A stretch of 64,000 nt of DNA from Bog-756 sp963701325 (lineage in GTDB: Bacteria; Actinomycetota; Acidimicrobiia; Acidimicrobiales; RAAP-2): assembly GCA_963701325.1 (NCBI GenBank), contig OY969604.1:3286001-3350000 (forward strand), in the 5' to 3' direction. The notes beneath the pieces are model-generated. The model saw only the letters and a list, made by a program, of their open reading frames with translations. It was not told the DNA's origin and searched no databases. Position numbers and translations under genes: made by a program. Every line of letters begins with the position of its first letter. Position 1 is the stretch's first letter. Below are positions 1-7,805 of the stretch, piece after piece.

Positions 1-452
1 CTCCCCAACGAGCCGTGGAAGGCGGCGTCACCGAAGCTGAAGACCCCTCCGTCGGATGCCACCAGCCAGTAGCCGCGCCCGTCCTTGGTGGCGGCGATCC
101 CGACCGCCGGGCGGTTGAGCGGGATCCCGCCGGTCGATCCGTAGAAGGTGGCGTCGCCGAAGGCGAAGACCCCGCCGTCGGCCGCCACCAACCAGTACCC
201 CTGGCCGTCGACGGTGGGCACCAGTCCGACGACCGGCTGGTTGAGCGACATCCCGCCGGTCGAACCCTTGAAGGGGGCGTCGCCGAAGGCGAACACGCCG
301 CCGTCGGCCGCCACCAACCAGTACCCCCTCCCGTCGACGCTGGGTGCCATACCCACGACGGGTTGGTTGAGATGCATGCCGCCGGTCGAGCCGAGGAAGC
401 GGGCCGTGCCGTATGCGAAGACACCGCCGTCAGCGGCGACCTGCCAGTACCC
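1..452 (-). repeat. 126-bp tandem coding repeat, 3.6 units
   Basis: Units begin at 452, 326, 200 and 74 on the minus strand, each 126 nt and encoding 42 residues that start GYW. The fourth unit is cut by the window edge. The units differ mainly at silent positions and in a few loop residues, so the array is moderately diverged and not a recent perfect expansion. Confidence 0.8.
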
Positions 453-632
453 GAGGCCGTCCGGTCCCGAGCAGGTGCTCGGCGTGGTCGCAGCGCCCGC
501 AGGGGCGTCGACCGCTGCTCCGACATCGACGACAGCGCCCGAGGCAACGAGGACTGCGATGGCCGAGACAGCCCCGAGGGTCACCCGCCAAGGGTGTGAC
601 CAGTTGATGTCATGGACCCGATGCGCTCTCAA
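1..632 (-). CDS. Secreted 42-residue-repeat protein (C-terminus beyond window)
   Basis: This gene runs off the left edge, so only its first 210 codons are visible. I start it at a TTG at 632 because a GGGAGG ribosome site lies just upstream and the frame then runs open to the edge; a GTG about 14 codons further in is an alternative. A hydrophobic stretch (VTLGAVSAIAVLVASGAVV) looks like a signal peptide or anchor. It is followed by three complete and one partial 42-residue repeats of the pattern GYWLVAADGGVFAFGDA..GSTGG..LN.P.VG. Such repeats are common in exported proteins of Acidimicrobiia and probably form a beta-propeller or solenoid. The missing C-terminus may hold the catalytic or binding domain, so no function is assigned. 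Confidence 0.75.
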   Translation of the reverse strand, partial: MRAHRVHDINWSHPWRVTLGAVSAIAVLVASGAVVDVGAAVDAPAGAATTPSTCSGPDGLGYWQVAADGGVFAYGTARFLGSTGGMHLNQPVVGMAPSVDGRGYWLVAADGGVFAFGDAPFKGSTGGMSLNQPVVGLVPTVDGQGYWLVAADGGVFAFGDATFYGSTGGIPLNRPAVGIAATKDGRGYWLVASDGGVFSFGDAAFHGSLG

Positions 633-762
633 AGGCCCTCCCTGTCAGTGTCCGCCCCCGATTGTTCTTCGGTGCTGGCGAGCATCCGGATGACCGAAGG
701 TTTCGCACCGCGCGTTCAGTGACCCGACGACCGTCGCTGACGGCTCCCGAGGGACGGGGGAA

Positions 763-1233
763 TCAGCCCCTGACCGCGCCGGACAGCCGCTGCAGATCCG
801 TCCTGGCGGCGGCGATGTCTGTCTCGACCTCATCGAGGTAGCCGGATCCGGGAGGCGACGCAGTGAGGGTCTCGATGCGCATGAGCTCCTTGACCAGCGC
901 TTTCTCGTCGGATCTCAGCGCACCACCCCAGGGAACCTCGGCCAGTTCGTGGATGGACACCGAGGCAGCGGTGTCGAGCGGCCGGGTCGCCGCGGACAAC
1001 TGGGCTCCCGTCGCATCGGGTGGTGCCGATCCCACGAAGCTGATGCCGTTCCCCAGTGTCGGCGTGACCCAGCCGAGCACCTGCGCGTGGCTGTAGAGCG
1101 TGGTCGTCGTGGTGGACGGGAGGCCCACCGTCCCGGCCGAGGAGCATCCGGCGAGCAGCACCGCGACCGCCGTCCCGACAGCGAGGTGGCGGATGCGGCG
1201 GCTGGACTGCTCGGAGCGACGGGAGCCGTTCAC
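763..1233 (-). CDS. Small putative lipoprotein
   Basis: The 156-residue product has a basic N-terminus, a hydrophobic stretch and a clear lipobox, LLAGC, with the lipidated cysteine near residue 30. A Ser/Thr-rich linker (STTTTTL) follows, typical of surface lipoproteins of high-GC Gram-positives. The remainder is soluble and charged, with no domain I recognise. The start is uncertain: GTG at 1233 fits a normal signal-peptide length, and ATG at 1263 adds ten residues. The open frame continues far upstream, but that part is the mirror of the acetyltransferase gene on the other strand and is not coding. It is transcribed divergently from that gene, with about 120 bp between. Confidence 0.7.
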   Translation of the reverse strand: MNGSRRSEQSSRRIRHLAVGTAVAVLLAGCSSAGTVGLPSTTTTTLYSHAQVLGWVTPTLGNGISFVGSAPPDATGAQLSAATRPLDTAASVSIHELAEVPWGGALRSDEKALVKELMRIETLTASPPGSGYLDEVETDIAAARTDLQRLSGAVRG

Positions 1234-1353
1234 CCCGAGAACGGTAGCGTCGCCCGCCGCCATGCGGCGCGGCCCGGAGGTGCTGGCAGCACGCGTGCCA
1301 ACCCGCTCACGTGCGCGTCGTGCCCATGACGACGGATCTGGTAGAACCGCGAC

Positions 1354-1944
1354 GTGACCGAGCTCCGGACGACATGGTTGAAGGGCATCGATCAGACCGG
1401 GCAGGCGGCGAAGGTGGCAGCTCGGGCGCTGCGGGACAGTCCGACGGCACTGGCGATCTCCGATGATCCGCTGGTCCGCTTCGACATGTTCCACAGCACG
1501 TTCCTCGGGACGCTTGCTGGAGCGCGGGTGGCCGGCGTCCGGCTCGGTGGGACCGTCCTGGGGGTGGCTGCGACCGAGCATCCGGGCAACTGCATCGCCT
1601 CGCTCCTGCCGGCGGAGATGCGGGTCCTGGAGCCACCGCCCCCGGAGGCAACGGACACCGAGCGGTTCCTGCACTTGGGCTCGATCCTGGCCGAACACGA
1701 CCTGCCCGAACCGCATTGGCATGTCGGGCCGGTCAGCGTCGAGCCGGAGTTCCAGGGGAGGGGCCTCGGGCGCTCCGCGATGGGACTGCTCTGTGCGGAG
1801 TTCGACCACCATGGACGACTGGCCTGGCTCGAGACCGACAAGCCCGAGAACGTCCGCTTCTACATCGGCCTCGGATTCGAGGTCGCAGAGGAGACCGACA
1901 TCCTCTCGGCGCACAACTGGTTCATGCGTCGCGACCCACGCTGA
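1354..1944 (+). CDS. GNAT-family N-acetyltransferase
   Basis: This is a 196-residue protein of the GNAT acyltransferase fold, which transfers acetyl from acetyl-CoA to an amine. The diagnostic motif A is VSVEPEFQGRGLGRSAM (about residues 128-144), containing the Q-x-x-G-x-G pyrophosphate-binding loop. Motif B is represented by the C-terminal LETDKPENVRFYIGLGFEV, matching the usual Asn-Val-x-x-Tyr-x-x-x-Gly-Phe. The N-terminal third is variable, as expected for the acceptor side, so the substrate cannot be named. The start is a GTG. The 3' end overlaps the convergent gene by 23 nt. Housekeeping or resistance roles are both possible. Confidence 0.85.
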   Translation: MTELRTTWLKGIDQTGQAAKVAARALRDSPTALAISDDPLVRFDMFHSTFLGTLAGARVAGVRLGGTVLGVAATEHPGNCIASLLPAEMRVLEPPPPEATDTERFLHLGSILAEHDLPEPHWHVGPVSVEPEFQGRGLGRSAMGLLCAEFDHHGRLAWLETDKPENVRFYIGLGFEVAEETDILSAHNWFMRRDPR

Positions 1945-2257
1945 CCCCTCGGGAGACCACCGATGCGAATTGATCGAGGACCGGCGAAGCCGCGTCCGGC
2001 ACGCCGATCACCAGGGTCACCGAGTCCGGAGCGACCGTGAACGAGAAGCGGAAGAACGCGCAGCAGGCCACCTCCTGCTGCGCGAGCCGGAGGATGGACC
2101 CGACGTCGGCGTCAGGCAGGAGCGCCAGCTCGAGGCGGCCCGGTCCATCCCTGAGGGCGCTACCCACCGCTCGGGCCCCGACCGACCGCCACTCCTCGAT
2201 GCGGGCTCGGGCCGAGTCCTCGTCCAACGTGCAGGCGATCGGCGTCTCCACGCCCAC
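1922..2257 (-). CDS. Small cysteine-containing protein resembling a MerR-associated C-terminal domain
   Basis: The 111-residue protein begins with IACTLDEDSARARIEEWR and has a central QEVACCAFFRFSF motif followed by a hydrophobic strand and a P-x-A tail. From memory, this arrangement (ACTL, a conserved W, then E-x-x-CC-x-F-F) occurs as the C-terminal domain of some MerR-type heavy-metal regulators and as a free-standing protein. Here there is no DNA-binding domain. The adjacent cysteines might bind metal or a thiophilic ligand, but that is inference. It overlaps the convergent acetyltransferase gene by 23 nt. Confidence 0.6.
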   Translation of the reverse strand: MGVETPIACTLDEDSARARIEEWRSVGARAVGSALRDGPGRLELALLPDADVGSILRLAQQEVACCAFFRFSFTVAPDSVTLVIGVPDAASPVLDQFASVVSRGVSVGRDA

Positions 2258-2320
2258 AGCCTACGGGTGCCCATCGCCGGCCGGAGCGCGTCGCTGCGGG
2301 GCGGCCAAGCCCCCACCCGC

Positions 2321-3529
2321 TCAGGTACAGAGCGCCTGTACCGTCTTGAAGGTCCCGTTGTCCGAGTACCAGCCGTTGACCCCGAGGCTCGGTGTCTGCC
2401 GGTAGAACCAGGAGAAGAAGGCCAGCTCCTGGGGATGGTAGGTGAACCCGCCGGAGGTCACGGGAATGGCAGTGCCTGAGAGCGGGTCACCCACCTCGAG
2501 ATTGGACTGGCAGGCGGTCTGCTGGCCGATGTGACCCCAGGCGGGGGTGGGGTTGGTACCGAGCGGGTCGTTGGCCCACTCGCCCACTTCGTGGGCCAGG
2601 TCCTGTATGTCGTGGGTGGTGGCGAACGCTCCCGAGTTCTCGTAGTCGGCGAAGGCATAGGTCTCGGTGCCCGACGCCGTGGCGATGGCGTCGTGGTACC
2701 CGAGCACGCAGCAGTCGCCCGGGGTGTTGTCCTGGAAGGCCGCCACGTTGTGGACCAGGAAGATCGGGAAGGTCGTCGGGCCGCCACCGGCCGACGCAAG
2801 GGATGGCATGAGCGTCGTGCTGAGATACGGGATCAACCAGTTGAGATTCACGTCGGCGAGCTTGTCGTTTCCACAGGCGTACCCGGAGTAGTAGTAGGCA
2901 TCCGCAGCCGGCACGGTCACGGTCCTGGTGGGGAGGGTCTTGAGCGCGAGCTGCAGCTGGTAGCCGGGATTGGTCCCGGTTGGCTTGGTGTAGTGCCAGA
3001 ACTCGGCCCGCTCGAAGGCGTCGATGTACTGGCCGGTTCCGACCGACGTGCCCCCGAAGGTCCAGGCTCGATTGACGAACAGCGGTGACTTCTGAGTGCG
3101 GGCCAGCGGGGTGGCGCCTGAATCGCAGGAGTTGACAGCGCTCGGATTCCAGGTGAAGCCGCTGGCGAACTTGACGGTCAGCGGGACGAGCAGCGCGGTG
3201 ATGGTCGTGGCGTTCCCGAGCGCCGAGTGCACCTCCGGGTTGGTGCCGACCATCTCGTAGGTGTAGGTCTTGCCGAGCCCCTTCACCGTGGAGGTATAGG
3301 TCTTGAGCTTCGCCGTGGCCGGAGCCGGGGCCAGCTGGGGCGCCACCACCGGGCTCAGCTCGGGATCGGGGAGGACGTGCAGCTGGGTCGCCCGGAGAGC
3401 GTGGGTCGGCACAGGTGAGGCGGCGGCCACCGTTGGCGCGGACAGCAGGCCTGCCATGAGCACCGCGCCGGCCAGTGCGCCGGCACGACGGCGCACTGCA
3501 GGAGAAGCGATTGCGGGGCCATCGGCCAT
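2321..3529 (-). CDS. Secreted protein with HEVGEW metalloprotease-like motif
   Basis: The 402-residue protein carries a signal peptide (basic start, hydrophobic core AGALAGAVLMAGLLSA, cleavage likely near residue 37). The mature part has paired cysteines and aromatic-rich beta segments. Around residue 313 it contains HEVGEWANDP, close to the HE-x-x-E-x-x-x-DP signature of bacterial and plant secreted proteins thought to be zinc-dependent hydrolases. The helix holding His-Glu and the later Glu could bind a metal, but the third ligand is not evident. It lies downstream of formate dehydrogenase with a 120-bp gap and probably has its own promoter. An extracellular hydrolase is a reasonable guess; the substrate is unknown. 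Confidence 0.7.
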   Translation of the reverse strand: MADGPAIASPAVRRRAGALAGAVLMAGLLSAPTVAAASPVPTHALRATQLHVLPDPELSPVVAPQLAPAPATAKLKTYTSTVKGLGKTYTYEMVGTNPEVHSALGNATTITALLVPLTVKFASGFTWNPSAVNSCDSGATPLARTQKSPLFVNRAWTFGGTSVGTGQYIDAFERAEFWHYTKPTGTNPGYQLQLALKTLPTRTVTVPAADAYYYSGYACGNDKLADVNLNWLIPYLSTTLMPSLASAGGGPTTFPIFLVHNVAAFQDNTPGDCCVLGYHDAIATASGTETYAFADYENSGAFATTHDIQDLAHEVGEWANDPLGTNPTPAWGHIGQQTACQSNLEVGDPLSGTAIPVTSGGFTYHPQELAFFSWFYRQTPSLGVNGWYSDNGTFKTVQALCT

Positions 3530-3649
3530 GGTTCCTCCTCGTGTCCGCCGGGCGGAGACCCGTCCGATGGTCGGACGGTACCAGAGCCTTCCCGAGGTCG
3601 CTCGGATCGCAAAAAGCCCCGCCCTGGCTGCTCGAACGACCGAGCGGTG

Positions 3650-4876
3650 CTACTGCTCCGGTCCCGGCCGCTGGGCGGTCCGCTCGAACTTGGCAGCGTC
3701 CTCGGAGCCGCCCGTGGTGTTGCCGGCGGTGTAGGAATGCGCCCCTGTACCGGCCAGTCGACCCCCGTCCACGATGAGGTACTCGTCCCGGATCGGCCGT
3801 CCTCCGAAGTGGCACTCGAGGATCTCCCTCGTTCCGGCGGCGTACCGGGCCTGTGCCGACAGGGAGGTTCCCGAGATATGAGGGGTCATCCCGTGGTGGG
3901 GCATCGTGCGCCACGGATGGTCCTGCGGTGGGGGCTGGGGAAACCACACGTCGCCGGCGTACCCGGCCAGCTGACCGCTCTCGAGCGCTCGGACGATCGC
4001 GTCGCGGTCGCAGATCTTCCCGCGTGCCGTGTTGACGATGTAGGCGCCCCGGCGCATGGTCCGGAGCAGCGCATCGTCGAAGAGGCCCTCTGTCTCAGGG
4101 GTCAGCGGTGCGTTGATCGTGACCACGTCGCAGTGCGGCACCATGTCGGCAGCGCCCGCGTGGTAGGTGAGGCCCAGCTCCTCCTCGACCGCCGGGGAGA
4201 GCCGGTGCCGGTCCGTGTAGTGCAGCTTCACGCCGAACGGCTCGAGACGGCGCAAGACGGCTGTCCCGATCCGTCCCGCCGCGACGGTACCGACGTCCAT
4301 CCCCTCGAGGTCGTACAAGCGCTCGGCGCAGTCGGCGATGTTCCAACCCCCGCGCACGACCCATCCGTAGGACGGGATGTAATTGCGGACCAGCGCGAGG
4401 ATCATCATCACGACGTGCTCCGAGACGCTGATCGAGTTCGAGTAGGTGACTTCGGCGACGGTGACGCCGCGCCGGATCGCCGCCTCGAGGTCGACGTGGT
4501 CGGATCCGATGCCGGCGGTGATCGCGAGCTTCAAGTGCTGCGCCTGCTCGAGGCGCTGCGACGTGAGGTAGGCCGGCCAGAACGGTTGCGAGATCACCAC
4601 CTCGGCACCGGGCAGCTCCCGTTCGAACACCGAGCCCGGTCCGTCCTTGTCGGAGGTGACCACCAGGGTGTGCCCTGCGGCTTCGAGGAACGATCGGAGC
4701 CCGAGCTCCCCCGACACGCTCCCGAGCAGCTGGCCCGGGGTGAAGTCGACCGCGGCGGGGGTCGGCGCCGATTGACCGTCGGGATAGGAGGTCACCTGTG
4801 GGATGCTGTCGCGGGGATACGAGACCGGATACCCGTCGACCGGGTCGTCGTAGAGAACGCAGAGCACCTTTGCCAT
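3650..4876 (-). CDS. fdh: NAD-dependent formate dehydrogenase
   Basis: This 408-residue cytosolic enzyme oxidises formate to CO2 with NAD+. The active-site residues of the metal-free bacterial enzyme are all present one position later than in the Pseudomonas protein: Asn147, Arg285, Gln314 (in WFPQPPPQDHPW) and His333 (in TPHISG). The dinucleotide fold has GTVAAGRIG at 196-204, and Asp222 in YTDR marks NAD rather than NADP preference. The ATG at 4876 is preceded by a strong GGAGGT site (4881-4886), so an in-frame upstream extension of 45 codons is rejected. It follows the Nmad3-type gene by 73 bp on the same strand. Likely role: energy from C1 compounds, or formate detoxification. Confidence 0.97.
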   Translation of the reverse strand: MAKVLCVLYDDPVDGYPVSYPRDSIPQVTSYPDGQSAPTPAAVDFTPGQLLGSVSGELGLRSFLEAAGHTLVVTSDKDGPGSVFERELPGAEVVISQPFWPAYLTSQRLEQAQHLKLAITAGIGSDHVDLEAAIRRGVTVAEVTYSNSISVSEHVVMMILALVRNYIPSYGWVVRGGWNIADCAERLYDLEGMDVGTVAAGRIGTAVLRRLEPFGVKLHYTDRHRLSPAVEEELGLTYHAGAADMVPHCDVVTINAPLTPETEGLFDDALLRTMRRGAYIVNTARGKICDRDAIVRALESGQLAGYAGDVWFPQPPPQDHPWRTMPHHGMTPHISGTSLSAQARYAAGTREILECHFGGRPIRDEYLIVDGGRLAGTGAHSYTAGNTTGGSEDAAKFERTAQRPGPEQ

Positions 4877-4949
4877 CGCACCTCCCTGGACGGTGGATCC
4901 ACACGGTATCCCAGGCCGACTCGCTGTCGACGGGGGACGGCGTGCAGTC

Positions 4950-5804
4950 TCAGCCGGTGGGCGCCCAGGTCGGGGTACCCGTGACGATGCCCAGTGCCCA
5001 GTCGAGGACATCGGAGGAGGCGTCGCACACGAACTCCTGCCCCTGACCCCTCCGCACGACCGACACCTGGCCGTCGGCGTCCGGTTGCGTCCACTGCTCC
5101 GGTCTGCGGTGGTAGCTGAGGGTCGTCCCGCTCGAGGGGTGGAAACACGCGGGCAACCGCCACGAGGTCAGCGTCTTCGAGCCCGGGTCCGAGAGGACGA
5201 GCGCCGGAGACCAGTGGAAGACCCCCCAACCAGGACGTCGTGGGTCGTGGCTCAACCGCTCGGTGCCGACGAAGACCAGGTTCCTCCGGGTGCCGTAGGA
5301 ACGGCTCATGTGGGGGTGGTACGGGGCCTCGGGAAGGGTACCCCCTGCTCCGATGTCGACGACCCGGTCCACCTCGAGGTAGCCGAAGAGGCAATGGTGT
5401 CGCGGCCGGCTCGCAAAGCGGGCTCGAGGGTCGACCGGGGCGTAGAGCCCCCAGAACAGGAAGAGGTCACCCTCGCCGACGCCCTGGTTCGAGAGGTGCG
5501 ATGCCGCGGCCTCGGCCTGGCCGAGCATCCCCCGCCATCCCTCTCCCCGTGGGCGCACCGTCGGGACCAGATCAGGATCGAGGTGACAGGTGGATCGCTC
5601 GTCGTAGGTCGCATAGCCGAGCGCGTGGAGGATCTGGAGGTAGTCGGTGCTGTCGACGTCAACGATGTCCCCGTACCGCGCCGCCCCGTTCCCCCTGGTC
5701 GGTTCCGGTATGGGGAGCGACAGCATGCGGCCGTCCGGCAGGATCGGGCTCGGCCCACCACCGGCAACGCTGTCGAACCCCTTGCGACTCAGGATCAGCT
5801 TCAC
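4950..5804 (-). CDS. Nmad3-type protein (putative nucleotide-modification-associated domain 3)
   Basis: The 284-residue product starts MKLILSRKGFDSVAGGGPSPI and continues with PDGRMLSLPIP, HLDPDL, FLFWGLY and a later GWGVFHW segment. I recognise this as the Nmad3 family, which was predicted by comparative genomics to act in DNA or nucleotide modification; no reaction is established to my knowledge. The Lys-Gly-Phe-Asp-Ser start and the two Asp/His-rich motifs are the likely functional core. The start is GTG. It is the first gene of a minus-strand run leading into formate dehydrogenase, and no restriction or phage gene is nearby, so its context does not show a defence role. Confidence 0.8.
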   Translation of the reverse strand: MKLILSRKGFDSVAGGGPSPILPDGRMLSLPIPEPTRGNGAARYGDIVDVDSTDYLQILHALGYATYDERSTCHLDPDLVPTVRPRGEGWRGMLGQAEAAASHLSNQGVGEGDLFLFWGLYAPVDPRARFASRPRHHCLFGYLEVDRVVDIGAGGTLPEAPYHPHMSRSYGTRRNLVFVGTERLSHDPRRPGWGVFHWSPALVLSDPGSKTLTSWRLPACFHPSSGTTLSYHRRPEQWTQPDADGQVSVVRRGQGQEFVCDASSDVLDWALGIVTGTPTWAPTG

Positions 5805-5957
5805 TGCGCAACGCCGCGGGCGTCAGTTCCCGGTCTGCCAGCCGGGTTGCTCACCGGCGAAGGCATCGCGGAACCACCAGCACTCGACCCATCCGAGATG
5901 CTCGAGCACGCCGAGTCCGGAGCGTCCAGGACCGGTCACCAGCCGAGCATAGGCGGG

Positions 5958-6272
5958 CTACCCGTCAGCGGGTGGGGTGTCACGATGCGGCCGGGTACCG
6001 AGGCTCCGTGCGGAGGGGTGTCTCGATCGGGCTCGTTGCATGAGCTCGTCGGTGATCCGATCGATCTCCTGTTCGATGCTCACCAGCAGCTGACTCACAC
6101 CGGGCGTTCCTCCGGGATGCGCCGTGAGCTCGTCTGACTGGGTCCGCAACCTGTCGCGCTCGGCGATCAGCTGGTCGTCGGCGTGCAACGCGTAGTCGGG
6201 GACCCCCACGATGGTCGCCGGTCGCAGTGCGGTGATCGGATTCGGGTTCGACTCTCTCGGTTGTACGCCCAT
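5958..6272 (-). CDS. Small helical protein, DUF2630-like
   Basis: The product of about 104 residues has a central helical-hairpin segment, DDQLIAERDRLRTQSDEL then LLVSIEQEIDRITDELMQRAR, resembling small DUF2630 proteins of actinobacteria. I choose the ATG at 6272 because the longer open frame runs antisense into the YjbR-like gene. The C-terminal tail is basic and low in complexity. Function is unknown. It is divergent from the next gene with a 106-bp gap. Confidence 0.55.
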   Translation of the reverse strand: MGVQPRESNPNPITALRPATIVGVPDYALHADDQLIAERDRLRTQSDELTAHPGGTPGVSQLLVSIEQEIDRITDELMQRARSRHPSARSLGTRPHRDTPPADG

Positions 6273-6378
6273 GTCCCGTTCATCGTCCGACGGCTGCCGG
6301 ACCTTGAACGGCCGGTGCCGGCAGGGACGGTCGCCTCGCGACTCGAGGGCCGCGGTACGTGCGCGTACCATCCAGCAC

Positions 6379-6747
6379 ATGGCCAGTCGAAGGATCGAGG
6401 AACGGGTCCGGACCGTCTGCACGGCCCTTCCGGGCGCGACCGAGAAGATCAGTCACGGAGCTCCGGCCTTCTTCGCAGGGAGGCAGTTCGTCATGCTCTG
6501 GCCCGACGGCCATCACGAGCACCGGTTTCCCCATCTCTGGTGCGCGGCGCCCGCGGGCGCACAGCAGGGGTTGATCGCCGAGGATCCGGGGCGGTTCTTC
6601 TGCCCGCCCTACGTCGGGTCGCGCGGCTGGCTGGGCGTGCGGCTCGACGGTCGTGTGGACTGGACCGAGGTGGCACTGCTGTGCCACGCGGCGTACCGCA
6701 CGGTCGCATCGAAGCGGTTGCTGGCGCAGCTCGACGACCGTTCCTGA
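6379..6747 (+). CDS. MmcQ/YjbR-family DNA-binding-like protein
   Basis: The 122-residue protein MASRRIEERVRTVCTALPGATEKISHGAPAF has the hallmarks of the YjbR/MmcQ (CyaY-like) fold: an N-terminal helix, a conserved Leu-Pro-x-x-Thr-Glu, a Gly-x-Pro-x-Phe strand with an FAGRQFVMLWPD hairpin, and a C-terminal segment RVDWTEVALLCHAAYRTVASKRL. Family members are small cytosolic proteins often called DNA-binding, with limited experimental support. I start at the ATG at 6379, which matches the usual length; upstream in-frame starts would extend into the divergent gene's promoter. Confidence 0.85.
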   Translation: MASRRIEERVRTVCTALPGATEKISHGAPAFFAGRQFVMLWPDGHHEHRFPHLWCAAPAGAQQGLIAEDPGRFFCPPYVGSRGWLGVRLDGRVDWTEVALLCHAAYRTVASKRLLAQLDDRS

Positions 6748-6750
6748 CGG

Positions 6751-6918
6751 TCAGGGAGACTCCGGGCCCTGCTCGACAGACGGGGAATTGCCGGTGCGTC
6801 CGAGTTGGCGGGTCCAGGAGGAGAACACCCTCAGGAGGTAGGTGAGGCCGCCGGTCAGCCAGGCGAGCCAGACGAACAGCGCGACGAGCCCCAGGGCCCC
6901 GACAAAGAACCACCCCAT
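6751..6918 (-). CDS. Small single-span membrane protein
   Basis: A 55-residue product starting MGWFFVGALGLVALFVWLAWLTGGLTYLLRVFSSW, which is one long hydrophobic helix or hairpin followed by a polar tail rich in Pro, Ser and Gly. The frame is open 26 codons further upstream, but the sequence there is arginine-rich and looks non-coding. It ends only 3 bp from the convergent YjbR-like gene. No family recognised. Confidence 0.45.
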   Translation of the reverse strand: MGWFFVGALGLVALFVWLAWLTGGLTYLLRVFSSWTRQLGRTGNSPSVEQGPESP

Positions 6919-7059
6919 CACGCGACTGAGGCTAGATCGGCGAGGGCGGCCAAGCCAGTGTGACCGCTCCGGTGGTTCGAATCCGGCAGTGAGCACGGCA
7001 AATGCCTCTGTGACCGTTCCGCGACGGGCGATCCCGGGCGCGACCGGAGCGACGCGGGC

Positions 7060-7755
7060 CTACTCCGCCCCACCTCCCGGCGCGATCGCCTCGACCAGTG
7101 CCGGACTGTTGTTGCGGATGTTGCCGACGTCCCGGCTGACCGGATGGTGCACGAGAGTGCCTGCCACCGTCGGCATCAGAAGCGGCTCCAACTCGTCGCG
7201 GTCTGTCACCTCCGGATCGAGCCAGTGGTCCCAGGTCTCGGGCTCGAGCACCACCGGTTGGCGGTCGTGGATGGGCATGTCCGGCCCTGCCTCGGTCGTG
7301 ATGATGGTGGCCGATCGCAGCCGGGTCCCGTCCGGACCGCTCCACGACTCACCCAGTCCCGCCAGCACCAGGGGTCCGCCGTCCGCGCGGGCGAACGCAT
7401 GCGGCTGCTTGAGCCTGGGTCCGATCGCCTCCCACTCGTAGAAGGTGTCCACCGGCACCAGGATGCGCGAGCGTCGAAAGGCAGAGCGGAAGGTCGGCTT
7501 GGTGGCCAGCGTCTCGGCGCGGGCGTTGAAGGTCCCCCGCACGGCCGCCGGGTCCTTCGCCCCGCGGGGGACGAGGCCCCAGCGGTACGCGCCGAGCACG
7601 CGCCGTCCCTCTCGCTGCGAGACGCCGAGGATGGGGTCGGTCGGCCCGACGTTCCAACTGGGACGCCAGTCAGCGAGGAGCTCGGGATCGACGCCGGCGT
7701 CGAGCAGCCTGGCCAGATGGTCTGGTTCGTCGTAGAGGGCGATCCTTCCGCACAC
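7060..7755 (-). CDS. SRAP domain protein (YedK/HMCES): abasic-site DNA-protein crosslinker
   Basis: The 231-residue protein starts MCGRIALYD, so removal of Met exposes the catalytic Cys2 that forms a thiazolidine link with abasic sites in single-stranded DNA. The other family landmarks follow: WNVGPTD, the FNARAET segment carrying the catalytic Asn and Glu, LVPVDTFYEW, and the active-site His in PIHDRQPV. Bacterial SRAP proteins protect abasic sites at replication forks and are often SOS-linked, though I see no clear LexA box here. It is monocistronic between two unrelated genes. Length is normal for the family. Confidence 0.95.
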   Translation of the reverse strand: MCGRIALYDEPDHLARLLDAGVDPELLADWRPSWNVGPTDPILGVSQREGRRVLGAYRWGLVPRGAKDPAAVRGTFNARAETLATKPTFRSAFRRSRILVPVDTFYEWEAIGPRLKQPHAFARADGGPLVLAGLGESWSGPDGTRLRSATIITTEAGPDMPIHDRQPVVLEPETWDHWLDPEVTDRDELEPLLMPTVAGTLVHHPVSRDVGNIRNNSPALVEAIAPGGGAE

Positions 7756-7805
7756 GATCCCAGCCTAGGGGGCAGCGCTCGTAGACACCCCGGGTGCCCA
7801 CGCAA

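Noticed and set aside
1234..1914. Long minus-strand extension of the lipoprotein frame
   Set aside because: It is antisense to the acetyltransferase gene, rich in Arg and Pro, and precedes the obvious signal peptide.
6240..6260. GGGTTCGACTC, another T-loop-like string
   Set aside because: No flanking stems; it lies at the 5' end of the small DUF2630-like gene.
6969..6990. GGTTCGAATCC, a sequence like a tRNA T-loop, in the gap before the SRAP gene
   Set aside because: The T-stem has a mismatch, no acceptor stem pairs within 70-80 bases, and no anticodon arm can be drawn.
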